From assembly GCF_047946665.1 (NCBI RefSeq), contig NZ_CP172312.1, positions 2,480,001 through 2,544,000 of the forward strand: 64,000 nt of DNA, in the 5' to 3' direction. Below are positions 7,621-16,370 of this stretch, one piece after another (positions within the stretch are counted from its first letter, which is position 1; every line of letters starts with the position of its first letter). The DNA is from Allohahella sp002354735 (GTDB lineage Bacteria; Pseudomonadota; Gammaproteobacteria; Pseudomonadales; Oleiphilaceae). A program made the translations under genes and the position numbers. Under the pieces are notes generated by a model. It saw only the letters and a program-made list of their open reading frames with translations. It was not told the DNA's origin and did not search any database.

Positions 7621-10443
7621 CTAGAATTTCAGTGCCTGCGCAATGCCCAGTGTCAGACTGGAAGCATCGTCGCTGAATCGTTCAAACTCACCTCGAATGC
7701 TCAGCCCCGGGGTCAGGTTATAAAGAAGACCGCCTGCCCAGGCGAGCTGGATACTGCTGTCTTCCTCCACGGACACGCGCCCGCTGTCCGACTCCGTCAG
7801 TAAGCTTGCGACGCCGATTTTGGCAAACAGATCCCAGCTTTTGCGGTTACCGTTGAGTCGAAAACCCGCCATCACCGCCGGTGCTGCATAACTGATTGCC
7901 GCTGCACCTGCGTTGGGATTGATCGACCTGACTTCCGCGTCCCCCAACACACTGTACTGCACCTCGGCGAAGAAATTCCGATGGAACTGCACGCCGCCAA
8001 AGGCCTTCCAGGCGAGATCGCCATCCTCTGTAAGGCGAAATCCTGTCCCTTTCGTTTCCGGCTCCAGTGTCGAGGTACCCAGAGATGCGCCAATATAAGT
8101 ACAGGCTGCAGACAGCTGAAACGCCGGCTCCTGTGCTTCGTTTTCCTGTTCGTTGAAGCAGGCAGGCTGAGCAGCCTGTGCGCGAGCTGCCGGCATTGCG
8201 CCCAGCGCGAACACCAATGCACCAAAACCGAACATTGACAGCAGCGGCAGCACGCCGAATGAACCGGTTCCACCAACAGAAGTCTTTATCTTCGGGTTCA
8301 CCTGTAAACGATCTTGAATGCCATCCTTGTTGAAATCGGCATTTTCGAAACCGTCTTCAATGCCATCGTTGTCACTGTCTCGATCCCGATAGTTTTCCGC
8401 ACCGTCACCATCAGTGTCGATGACGCGGTCATAGCGATCGTCGATGCCATTCATATTCTCATCCACACCTTTCGTCTGATCCACATCGACCGCGTCGTCT
8501 ATTCCGTCACGATCGATATCCCGGCCAAAAAACACCAGCCCACTCTGCTCTTCACGGTCGCTGATAGTGTCGCCATCGCTATCGCTATCCAGACGGTCTT
8601 CAATACCATCCCCGTCGGTATCGATCAGCGGAACGTTATCGTCCAGACCATTGCCATCGGCATCACTACTGCCATTGACCGCAATGTCGTAGGCGTCATC
8701 AAGACCATTGCCGTTGCTATCCATATTCAGGGCTGGCGCCAGATTCGCCTCACGTGAGTCCTCGAGGCCATCGTTGTCGCTGTCGCGGTCCAGCCGGTCG
8801 ACGATGCCATCGCCATCGGTATCGACCTCGCCTTCGAAGATATCAGGCAGTCCGTCATTGTCGTCATCGGCATCTTCGTCGTTAAAGAGACCGTCGCCGT
8901 CTGCATCGCCACCGTTGCCGAACTCACCAAGGCCACGGTCCACGCTGTCATCGATGCCATCACGATCAGCGTCAATCGTCAGATCGATGCGTCCATCGTT
9001 GTTAGCGTCGAAGCTGGCGAAGGGGGTTCCGGCAATATCGTAACCTGCGGTGCCGTCAAAATCGCCGTTGCTGTCGACGTCGCGGTAGTCAGGACCTGAG
9101 CGCTCGTCAGGACTGTCGAAATCGGTGGCGTTATCAGTGTCGGGTGGAGCCGTGACGAGTAAGGCGGCACTGTCGAGCAGACCATCCTGATTGACATCAC
9201 GCCCGCCGCCCTCGACAACATCGAAGATACCATCATTGTCAGAATCGAGATCGCGAAAGTCGGGCACGCCATCACCATCAGTGTCCGGCAGCCTGTTTGT
9301 GTCATCAATACCATCATCATTGGCATCAACCCGGATGAGCCCCATCGAAACGCCAGCATCGAAAAGATCCTGCACGCCATTCTTGTTGGCATCGGCCAGC
9401 GCCTCGAAACTCTGGAACACTTCTATCAGGTCGGCGATACCGTCGTTATCGGAATCGAGGTCGCGATAGTCAGGCAGGTTATCCCGATCGCCATCGAACG
9501 CGCGTGCGGCGTCATCGACACCATCACCATCCAGATCGAGACCACCGGTCGCATCGACGTCGATCGCATCGTCAATGCCATCACTATCACTATCCAGACC
9601 GCTGAAACCAAACTCTATGTGATCGGGTATACCGTCGTTATCACTGTCCTTTTCCTTGTAATCCGGTATCTCATCCCCGTCGGCATCCGGAAAGTTGTAG
9701 CTATCGATAACGCCATCCGCATTGGCATCCAGCACCGTGCTTTGATCAGCATCGAAGAGATCTATAATGCCGTCACCATCAGCGTCTGCAGCCAGCTGTT
9801 CGGCGGTCAGGCCAGCTTCGATACTGTCGGGAATGCCGTCGCGATCCGAATCGGTATCCAGTGCATCGACAAGCCGGTCTTTATCAGTATCCTCCGAGCC
9901 TTCGAATACGTCCGGGATACCATCGCCGTCTTCATCGGAAGAGCGATCGAGAAAATCAGGCACGCCATCTCCGTCAGCGTCGCTGGTACCTTCGGCTGTG
10001 TCACTTACGCCGTCACCGTCACTGTCGAGATCGCGGAAGTTCAAAATGCCGTCGCCATCCACGTCGCCCGGCCCCTCTACCCTGTCTGACAGCCCGTCGT
10101 TATCACTGTCATCGTCGAGCGCATCGATGATGCCATCACCATCAGCGTCGGATGCTTGCTGGGCCGGACCGAATTCAATCGTGTCAGAGATAGTGTCGGC
10201 ATCAGAATCAGTGCGGGTTGGCGACATTCCAAGCGCCGTTTCGACATCGTCATCGATGCCATCTCCGTCGGTGTCGAGCGCTAGCACCTGGGTAGACAGC
10301 AGAAGCAGCGACGTGAACAGTCCGGCAAGGACGCCGGTGCGGGAGGATGTGGTGGTCGTAGTCAAAGGCGCGCACTCTAATTGTAGTAAGGGCAGTCTGG
10401 AGTTGGCCCTAGAATACACGCCCCAGCGGTGCTGTCTATGCAC
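7621..10443 (-). CDS. Thrombospondin type 3 repeat protein fused to an outer-membrane beta-barrel
   Basis: A 940-residue exported protein. After a hydrophobic leader ending STQVLALD, more than twenty Asp-rich repeats of the DTDGDGIxD / DSDNDGI type run to about residue 710. These are calcium-binding thrombospondin type 3 modules. Next comes a single hydrophobic segment (GVLPLLSMFGFGALVFALG) ending in an ARAQA signal-peptidase-like site. The last ~190 residues are an OmpA-like barrel with alternating strands and a terminal Phe (ALKF), the usual BamA signal. The annotated start is GTG 10443; a TTG at residue 28 (about 10362) would give a more ordinary signal peptide. The repeats are probably a Ca-stiffened extracellular or periplasmic stalk. 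Confidence 0.78.
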   Translation of the reverse strand: MHRQHRWGVYSRANSRLPLLQLECAPLTTTTTSSRTGVLAGLFTSLLLLSTQVLALDTDGDGIDDDVETALGMSPTRTDSDADTISDTIEFGPAQQASDADGDGIIDALDDDSDNDGLSDRVEGPGDVDGDGILNFRDLDSDGDGVSDTAEGTSDADGDGVPDFLDRSSDEDGDGIPDVFEGSEDTDKDRLVDALDTDSDRDGIPDSIEAGLTAEQLAADADGDGIIDLFDADQSTVLDANADGVIDSYNFPDADGDEIPDYKEKDSDNDGIPDHIEFGFSGLDSDSDGIDDAIDVDATGGLDLDGDGVDDAARAFDGDRDNLPDYRDLDSDNDGIADLIEVFQSFEALADANKNGVQDLFDAGVSMGLIRVDANDDGIDDTNRLPDTDGDGVPDFRDLDSDNDGIFDVVEGGGRDVNQDGLLDSAALLVTAPPDTDNATDFDSPDERSGPDYRDVDSNGDFDGTAGYDIAGTPFASFDANNDGRIDLTIDADRDGIDDSVDRGLGEFGNGGDADGDGLFNDEDADDDNDGLPDIFEGEVDTDGDGIVDRLDRDSDNDGLEDSREANLAPALNMDSNGNGLDDAYDIAVNGSSDADGNGLDDNVPLIDTDGDGIEDRLDSDSDGDTISDREEQSGLVFFGRDIDRDGIDDAVDVDQTKGVDENMNGIDDRYDRVIDTDGDGAENYRDRDSDNDGIEDGFENADFNKDGIQDRLQVNPKIKTSVGGTGSFGVLPLLSMFGFGALVFALGAMPAARAQAAQPACFNEQENEAQEPAFQLSAACTYIGASLGTSTLEPETKGTGFRLTEDGDLAWKAFGGVQFHRNFFAEVQYSVLGDAEVRSINPNAGAAAISYAAPAVMAGFRLNGNRKSWDLFAKIGVASLLTESDSGRVSVEEDSSIQLAWAGGLLYNLTPGLSIRGEFERFSDDASSLTLGIAQALKF

Positions 10444-10462
10444 CGCGTCTCAGAGAGGTCAA

Positions 10463-11062
10463 TTACTGGCGGATGGCTTCGAATTCGAGGATGACCTCGA
10501 CATCATCGCCAACCAGATTCTTCTCGACACCATAATCCATGCCCCACTTGCTGCGCTGCAAGGTCGTTCTCGCAGAAATACCGAGCGTGTACTCCTCATG
10601 ACCGAAGGGATATTCCGCAGCCTTGTTCAGCGTGACATCGAGCTCGACGGGGTGCGTCTGGCCGAGCATGGTGAGCGTGCCACTGAGCGTACCGGTCTTG
10701 CCGTCTTCTGTTTCGAGTTTGCCCGCCTTGAATGTGATGGTGCCGTAGTCATCGACATTGAGAAAATCGTCACTCTTGACGTGCTCATCACGCTTCTGAT
10801 GATTGGTGAACAGACTGTCGCTCTGGATGGTGACAGTACCACTCTTCAAGTCATGGGTGAGTTCGTCATAGACAAAGCTGCCTTGTCCTTCCAGAAACAT
10901 GCCGAGCATTTTTTCATAGCCGACATGGCCGATCATGAAGCCAATGGAAAAGTGCTCAGGATCAATCTCGTAGGTCCGCGGCGCCGCAAGCGCTGCTGGG
11001 GCCAGCCCAAGTGCCAGAATCGCAACGGGTATAATTCGCGTAGGGGGCGTCAGCTTTCTCAT
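10463..11062 (-). CDS. YceI family periplasmic lipid-binding protein
   Basis: A secreted YceI-like lipocalin-fold protein; family members bind isoprenoid or fatty-amide ligands in the periplasm. The signal peptide is residues 1-26 (ILALGLAPAALAAP). The body follows the family pattern: YEIDPEHFSIGFMIGHVGYEKMLGMF, then alternating strands ending EVILEFEA. ATG 11062 is chosen because AAGGAG lies 7 nt upstream; the longer frame to 11116 has no ribosome site and would bury the signal peptide. The ligand is unknown. It is transcribed divergently from the EAL gene at 11188 and in the same direction as the TSP3/barrel gene 20 bp downstream. Confidence 0.9.
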   Translation of the reverse strand: MRKLTPPTRIIPVAILALGLAPAALAAPRTYEIDPEHFSIGFMIGHVGYEKMLGMFLEGQGSFVYDELTHDLKSGTVTIQSDSLFTNHQKRDEHVKSDDFLNVDDYGTITFKAGKLETEDGKTGTLSGTLTMLGQTHPVELDVTLNKAAEYPFGHEEYTLGISARTTLQRSKWGMDYGVEKNLVGDDVEVILEFEAIRQ

Positions 11063-11187
11063 GCTCATTCTCCTTCGGATGACTAGGCCCTGAAGGGTGG
11101 CGCGATCCTCGGCCAAAAGTCGACAAGGCTCGATGTAGCAACTTTACTTAGGGGGTTACCACCAGTATTACGGGCATTAAGACCAAT

Positions 11188-13953
11188 TTGACCTCCCATC
11201 AGGCAAGTCTTCTCAATTTGTGCGCACCTGAACCGGCCGGGCGTGTTCGGCTCACACGCCGGATCAAGTTCGCCTGGGCAACTGTTCTGTTCATCATGCT
11301 TTCAGCGGCAGTGCAATCGGTTCACGCCGAAAGTCCGGCACTGGACATAGCGCTCCACCAGGACAAAACGCTGCTGAATCCAGTACTGAGCTACACGCTA
11401 GATGCCGGCTCGGCCACCAGCCCGACCGGTCTTTCCGAACTGCAGCCGGAGTGGTTGCCCGCTGGCGAGGACATCATCAACTTTGGCTTCGAGTCGAGGA
11501 CGCTCTGGCTCCGGCTGCGTCTGTACAACAGCAATACCGTTGCGACCACCCGTTTCATCAGCATTGAGCACCCCATACTCAACGAGGTGGATTATTTCCG
11601 CGTGGACCCGACTGGTAAAATCGTCGAAGAAGTCCATACGGGCGATCAGCGGCCATTCTCGAGCCGCCCTATCGAAAGCCGTCACTTCGTATTTCCAGTG
11701 ACAGTCAAAGCTGGATCAGCGGCGTGGATCTACTTCAGAATCAAGTCTGACAGTTCTCTGCAGGCACCGGTATGGCTCTCGTCACCAACCGAATTCTATG
11801 CCCACGCCCAGCTCGATATCGTTCAACACACCATGTACGCCGGCGTCATGCTGGCCATGGTGCTGTACAACATGTTTCTGCTCATGTCACTGCGCGAGCG
11901 CGTCTATTTCTACTATGTCATGTTCGTATTCAGCTCGCTGCTGGCCCAGGTCTGCCTGACTGGACTGTGGTCCGGCTTCGTTGCCCCTGGCGCAACTGGA
12001 TTGCAGGACACGCTGCTGCGGATATCGGTGCCGGCCCTGCCACTGTTTTCCTGTCTCTTCGCACGGCACTTCCTGCGCCTGAAGGTCACCGCGCCGCGAT
12101 TCGACATTCTGTTCCTGGTGGCAGCCATCGCCAGTGCGGCGGTTCTGCTGGCAGGCTTTTTCGTCAGCTACAAAATCACCATACTGGCTGCCATTCTGCT
12201 GATATTGCTCACCTCGGCAAGCTGTCTCACAGTGGGGCCATACCTCTGGATCAAGGGCAATACGATGGCGAGGTTCTACACCTTGGCCTGGGCTGGTGTC
12301 ATGATTGCCGTATTCGTGTTCATGCTGACACGGTTCAACATTATTCCCCGAACCTTCCTGACTGAAAATAGTCCGCCCATAGGATCTGCACTCGAAGCAA
12401 TACTGTTGTCGTTCGCGCTCGCAGACCGTCTCAATCAGGAGCGGCGGCGCCGCTACGAGTCGCAGAAAGCCCTGCTGACGGAAACACAGCACAGACGAGC
12501 TGCCGAGGCCAGCCTGTATCGACAGGCGCTATACCACCATCGCCTGCAGATACCGAATCGGGCCTTTCTGGAGACCTGGTTCCAGCGGAATGTCAGCGCT
12601 GACTCAAAGCTGATGATTTGTCTGCTCCATTTTTCGCGCTTTCATGAAGTCAACAAGACGCTAGGCCATGGCAAGGCCGACCAGATGCTGCTGGCCCTAT
12701 GCGAACGGCTGGACGCGCGCGCAGCCAATCTCTCGGGTGTGGTACGGCTTGATAGCCTCGATGTAGCGGATCGACCAGGACAGGGCATCGCCAACTTCAT
12801 CTGTTCGGTGGAAGGCGCGACCTTTGCGATCCTGATACAGCCGCCAGCACGATTCATGAATGCCGACACGCCTTCTACGGACGAGACGCTGTTGGATAGC
12901 GACAGCGCATTCGTGACGAACACGCTCGGCGAACTCGGGCAGCTGGTCAGCGAGTTTGCAGAACCTTTCGAGTCTGGAGAGCTCGTGGTTGAGCTTGGTG
13001 CAGTTGCGGGCGTCGCGGCCTGCCCTGTTCACGCCGATCGCATGGAGCCCCTGCTGCAGAAAGCTCAGATTGCTGTCGATGCGTCCAGCCGCATGAACCA
13101 TGCACTCACGCTCTTCAGTGAAGAGATCAATCCATACAACGAACGTCGGTTGAGCCTGGCGGGGGACCTCCGTAAGGCGATTGCCGACAATACGCTAACG
13201 CTGGCCTTCCAGCCAAAGATCACTGCAAGTTCGTCAAAGATAGACTCTATCGAGGCCTTATTGCGATGGCACCATCCGCAGCATGGGTTCATCGGGCCGG
13301 ACGAGTTCATACCCGTCGCCGAGCAGACGGGCATCATCCACTGGCTAACTGACTGGGTACTGAAAACAGCATTGCAGAGCCTGGCGGTATTGCATGGCCA
13401 AGGCTTCGATCTCAAGGTCGCTGTCAACATTTCTGCAGTCAATCTGCGGGAGCGGGATTTCGCTGCGCGGCTCGCCAAAGCGCTTGCCGAACACGATATG
13501 CCGGCGAGCTGCCTCATACTCGAGGTCACCGAAAGTGCCATGATGATCGATCCAGAGCGCGCCTGTGAGGTACTCGACGAGCTGCACGATATGGGCGTCA
13601 GCCTGTCGATCGATGATTTTGGCACAGGCTATTCCTCGCTGTCCTATATCAAACGCCTGCCTGTCCAGGAGATCAAGCTCGACCGCTCTTTCGTCATGGA
13701 GCTCGACGGCTCCAACGATGACCGCGTCATTGTCGAAACGACCATTCGAATGGCTCACGCACTCGATTTGAAGATTGTCGCTGAAGGCGTTGAGACCAAG
13801 ACGGCCTTCGAGCTACTGGCTTCCATGGGTTGCGATGTGTTGCAGGGCTATTACATGAGTCGCCCGATACCGCTTGCGGATCTCTCCACCCTGCTAACGA
13901 CCAGTCGCGGGCATTTTCAGCACAAGCCTTCAGGGCCCTCCTCAGTCGGCTAA
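11188..13953 (+). CDS. Membrane c-di-GMP phosphodiesterase-like protein: 7TMR-DISM sensor, degenerate GGDEF, EAL
   Basis: A 921-residue signalling protein. A signal-like segment (~26-48) is followed by a periplasmic 7TMR-DISMED2-type beta domain (~60-205) and seven hydrophobic helices (~215-400, 7TMR-DISM). A short coil leads to a GGDEF-like domain in which the signature loop reads VEGATFAIL, so cyclase activity is not expected. The EAL domain is intact: E689-A-L-L-R-W, EVTESAM, D809-D-F-G-T-G-Y-S-S, KLDRSFV and EGVET, so c-di-GMP hydrolysis is likely. Extracellular ligands of such sensors are often carbohydrates, which is family knowledge. The start at 11188 is TTG and uncertain. It converges on the next gene with 4 bp between stops. 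Confidence 0.88.
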   Translation: MTSHQASLLNLCAPEPAGRVRLTRRIKFAWATVLFIMLSAAVQSVHAESPALDIALHQDKTLLNPVLSYTLDAGSATSPTGLSELQPEWLPAGEDIINFGFESRTLWLRLRLYNSNTVATTRFISIEHPILNEVDYFRVDPTGKIVEEVHTGDQRPFSSRPIESRHFVFPVTVKAGSAAWIYFRIKSDSSLQAPVWLSSPTEFYAHAQLDIVQHTMYAGVMLAMVLYNMFLLMSLRERVYFYYVMFVFSSLLAQVCLTGLWSGFVAPGATGLQDTLLRISVPALPLFSCLFARHFLRLKVTAPRFDILFLVAAIASAAVLLAGFFVSYKITILAAILLILLTSASCLTVGPYLWIKGNTMARFYTLAWAGVMIAVFVFMLTRFNIIPRTFLTENSPPIGSALEAILLSFALADRLNQERRRRYESQKALLTETQHRRAAEASLYRQALYHHRLQIPNRAFLETWFQRNVSADSKLMICLLHFSRFHEVNKTLGHGKADQMLLALCERLDARAANLSGVVRLDSLDVADRPGQGIANFICSVEGATFAILIQPPARFMNADTPSTDETLLDSDSAFVTNTLGELGQLVSEFAEPFESGELVVELGAVAGVAACPVHADRMEPLLQKAQIAVDASSRMNHALTLFSEEINPYNERRLSLAGDLRKAIADNTLTLAFQPKITASSSKIDSIEALLRWHHPQHGFIGPDEFIPVAEQTGIIHWLTDWVLKTALQSLAVLHGQGFDLKVAVNISAVNLRERDFAARLAKALAEHDMPASCLILEVTESAMMIDPERACEVLDELHDMGVSLSIDDFGTGYSSLSYIKRLPVQEIKLDRSFVMELDGSNDDRVIVETTIRMAHALDLKIVAEGVETKTAFELLASMGCDVLQGYYMSRPIPLADLSTLLTTSRGHFQHKPSGPSSVG

Positions 13954-13957
13954 GCGG

Positions 13958-14710
13958 CTATCTGTTCTGCCGTAAGCCGAGGAGATCCCAGATATCCTTC
14001 GCGAATGAGCTCGCCAGCAAAACCAGGGCGGTGCCCAGTATCATCTGGGCAGCTGCGGGGTTTAACAGTGGATGAAGGCAGACGATGAGGCTCACTACCT
14101 GAACAACGCAGATCGTCTTGCGGCGCAGGCTGGGTGCCAGCTGACCGTTCAGCACGGGCAACAGGAGGGCTGCAGTTACGAAGGCATAGCGCATGAGGCC
14201 GATCGCCAGGACCCAGGGCTGGGCAATCTCCAGGCGCCAGAGCAATAGACAGAGCACGAGAATAAATGCCGCATCGACTTCCATGTCGAAACGCGCGCCA
14301 AATGCCGAAGACTGCCGCATCTGACGAGCGATGAAGCCGTCCACACCGTCCAGCAGCAAACTACAAGTCGCAATCCCGATCAGGCCATATGACCAGATTG
14401 CTTCGCCGCCTTCTGCGAAGTCGCTGGCATTCATGAACGGCACCATGGCGGCCAGCAAAACCGTCATCACCATCCTCAGCAAGGTCACCCTGTTCGCCCA
14501 GCCGAAGGGCAGGCGCCGCTCAATCTGCTGCCTGAACCAGGCGACACACACGATACTGGTCGCAAGTCCATAGAGGATGATGCCGAGACTGAAGTACCAC
14601 AGTCTCGGTGCTTGCTCTGGCGCCAGTTGCGCGTCAGTCAGCGCCATCAGCACAACAAGCATGATCAGGCCCGCAACGATCTCAGGTATGAGGCGGATGC
14701 GGGCTACCAA
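13958..14710 (-). CDS. CDP-alcohol phosphatidyltransferase family protein
   Basis: An integral membrane enzyme expected to move a phosphatidyl or phospho-alcohol group from a CDP-alcohol to an acceptor alcohol. The full CDP-OH-P motif is seen: D121-x2-D124-G-x2-A-R-x8-G-x3-D-x3-D (DGVDGFIAR ... FGARFDMEVD). Seven or so hydrophobic segments flank it, including two upstream of the motif. The start is TTG 14710 without a clear ribosome site; no ATG fits. The real substrates cannot be read from sequence. It stands next to the pterin-type cluster but on the opposite strand, and may contribute to an inositol-, glycerol- or archaetidyl-like product. Confidence 0.85.
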   Translation of the reverse strand: MVARIRLIPEIVAGLIMLVVLMALTDAQLAPEQAPRLWYFSLGIILYGLATSIVCVAWFRQQIERRLPFGWANRVTLLRMVMTVLLAAMVPFMNASDFAEGGEAIWSYGLIGIATCSLLLDGVDGFIARQMRQSSAFGARFDMEVDAAFILVLCLLLWRLEIAQPWVLAIGLMRYAFVTAALLLPVLNGQLAPSLRRKTICVVQVVSLIVCLHPLLNPAAAQMILGTALVLLASSFAKDIWDLLGLRQNR

Positions 14711-14891
14711 AGGCAGACATTCATTTGAAATGGAAATTTCGGTACGCTCTCTGCGGTAATGAGGCCGGCGAGCCGTGCGCGACTCTGCTTACGTATCACT
14801 TACGTAATCAATCGGGCAAGCGTCCAGCGGATGAACGGCCTTCAGCCTGAGAGAACCGGCCTGGGTGCCCATATCGAGGATAAAATACTGC

Positions 14892-15932
14892 ATGACTGAA
14901 AACCCTGCCTATGACGACAGTGTTCCAGAGCGATCCCTCTGGATATCGGCACCCGGCATAGCGGCCATAGAATCAGGACTTGCGCGACCCGAAGATGTAG
15001 TCTCTACCCATGCGCCGGTTCTCGTCACGACCTGTTACAGTGCGATCAGCCGCGGCACTGAGCGTCTCGTATACAATGGCCTTGTTCCAGCTTCGGAGCA
15101 TGAACGAATGCGCGCCCCCTTCCAGAGTGGCGATTTCGACTTTCCTGTGAAATATGGCTATGCCAATGTGGGACTGGTCGCGCCATCTGAAGCGGCAGAC
15201 AAGGCCGGTCTCAGTGGTCGGCTGGTTTTTGGTCTGTATCCCCATCAGACAGCTTATTATGCAGACCCGGCAACACTCACTGCAGTGCCCAACGGAATCC
15301 CGCCGCGACGTGCTGTGCTTGCTGCAAATATGGAAACTGCACTGAATGCAAGCTGGGATGCAGCTCCACTGCCGGGTGAGCGGATAGCCGTAGTTGGCTG
15401 TGGGCTTATAGGCGCCCTCCTCATCTATCTCTGCAGCCGGATTCCCGGCGTCAGCGTATTGGCCGTCGAAACTGACCCTCTCAAAGCTGAGGTCCTCAAG
15501 CGGCTCGGTGCCGACAGAGTCGACGCGAGTCCTGCCGAAGGCGGCTACGACCTCGTCTTCCACACCAGCGCGAGTCAGGCAGGTCTGCAAACAGCGCTTT
15601 CGCTCGCAGACAAGGAAGCGCGCATCATCGAACTGAGCTGGTATGGGGATCAGCCTGTGAACGTCAGCCTCGGCGGTCGCTTTCACGCGCTTCGTCTGCA
15701 ATTGCGCTCAAGTCAGGTCGGTACCATTCCACCGGCCCAGGCCTCGCGTTGGACATTCAAACGGCGCCTGTCCACGGCGCTCGCATTGCTCGCTGACGAG
15801 GTGCTCGACGAACTCCTGAGTCCGGATGCACCCTTCGACGAATTGCCCGCCACTATGGCTGCGATCTGTGGCATCAAGCAGCCGACAGATCTGCGCGCCC
15901 CTTTGTTCTGCCAGGTCGTGCGCTACTTGTGA
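14892..15932 (+). CDS. Medium-chain dehydrogenase/reductase, probably zinc-independent
   Basis: NAD(P)-dependent oxidoreductase of the MDR superfamily. The catalytic domain opens with VTTCYSAISRGTERLV, where the usual zinc-ligand Cys (GICGTD) is replaced by a SRGTE motif, as in BchC-like members. The Rossmann motif is G169-C-G171-L-I-G174, followed by VLAVETDPLK for the nucleotide ribose. Start ATG 14892 follows GAGG; an in-frame ATG at 14865 is less likely. It is the first gene of a four-gene plus-strand run with the pterin-synthase homologue 36 bp downstream. The substrate is unknown; reduction or oxidation of a pterin side chain is an inference from context. Confidence 0.78.
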   Translation: MTENPAYDDSVPERSLWISAPGIAAIESGLARPEDVVSTHAPVLVTTCYSAISRGTERLVYNGLVPASEHERMRAPFQSGDFDFPVKYGYANVGLVAPSEAADKAGLSGRLVFGLYPHQTAYYADPATLTAVPNGIPPRRAVLAANMETALNASWDAAPLPGERIAVVGCGLIGALLIYLCSRIPGVSVLAVETDPLKAEVLKRLGADRVDASPAEGGYDLVFHTSASQAGLQTALSLADKEARIIELSWYGDQPVNVSLGGRFHALRLQLRSSQVGTIPPAQASRWTFKRRLSTALALLADEVLDELLSPDAPFDELPATMAAICGIKQPTDLRAPLFCQVVRYL

Positions 15933-15968
15933 CCATGGTCTTTCAATCTACCAGACAGGAGTTTTTCC

Positions 15969-16370
15969 TTGTATTCACTTACCGTTCGCGATCATATGAT
16001 GATTGCCCACAGCTTCAAGGGCGCAGTTTTCGGTCCGGCTCAAAAGCTTCACGGCGCCACCTTCGTGGTCGATCTCAGCTTCGAAACCGAGCAACTTGAT
16101 GACGACAATCTCGTCGTCGATATCGGCCTGGCCAGTGAAGCCCTCAAAGCGATCCTGCAGCCACTGAATTATCAGAATCTCGATGAACTGCCGATGTTCG
16201 AAGGCCAGAACACCACCACTGAATTTCTCGCCAAATACATCTTCGACGAGATGGCTGAGCAGATGACTGCCGGAAAGCTTGGCAAGCAAGCGACGGCCGT
16301 GAAGCGTCTGACCGTGCAGCTGAAGGAAAGCCATGTCGCCTGGGCCAGCTACAGCGGGAGCCTTGCTTGA
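15969..16370 (+). CDS. 6-pyruvoyl-tetrahydropterin synthase / QueD family protein with altered metal site
   Basis: Member of the PTPS/QueD fold (T-fold) family, which acts on dihydroneopterin triphosphate. At 133 residues it has the normal length. The first zinc His is H14 (IAHSF). The usual HGH pair reads H28-G-A30 here, so one zinc ligand and the nearby catalytic Cys appear to be missing; QNTTTEFLAKYIF matches the conserved N-P-T-S-E region. The start is TTG 15969, supported by AGGAG with a 7-nt spacer; the later ATG pair lacks one. It overlaps the next gene by 4 bp. It may be a catalytically diverged synthase serving a pterin-derived product, not queuosine. Confidence 0.82.
   Translation: MYSLTVRDHMMIAHSFKGAVFGPAQKLHGATFVVDLSFETEQLDDDNLVVDIGLASEALKAILQPLNYQNLDELPMFEGQNTTTEFLAKYIFDEMAEQMTAGKLGKQATAVKRLTVQLKESHVAWASYSGSLA

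Noticed and set aside
8314..10089. Long plus-strand open frames across 8.3-10.1 kb
   Set aside because: They are antisense shadows of the Asp-rich repeat gene; the translations are Ser/Pro or Ile/Val repeats caused by its periodic codons.
7621..10443. Tandem DNA repeats as a CRISPR array
   Set aside because: Repeat units are protein-coding and vary in length and sequence, without constant repeats or unique spacers.
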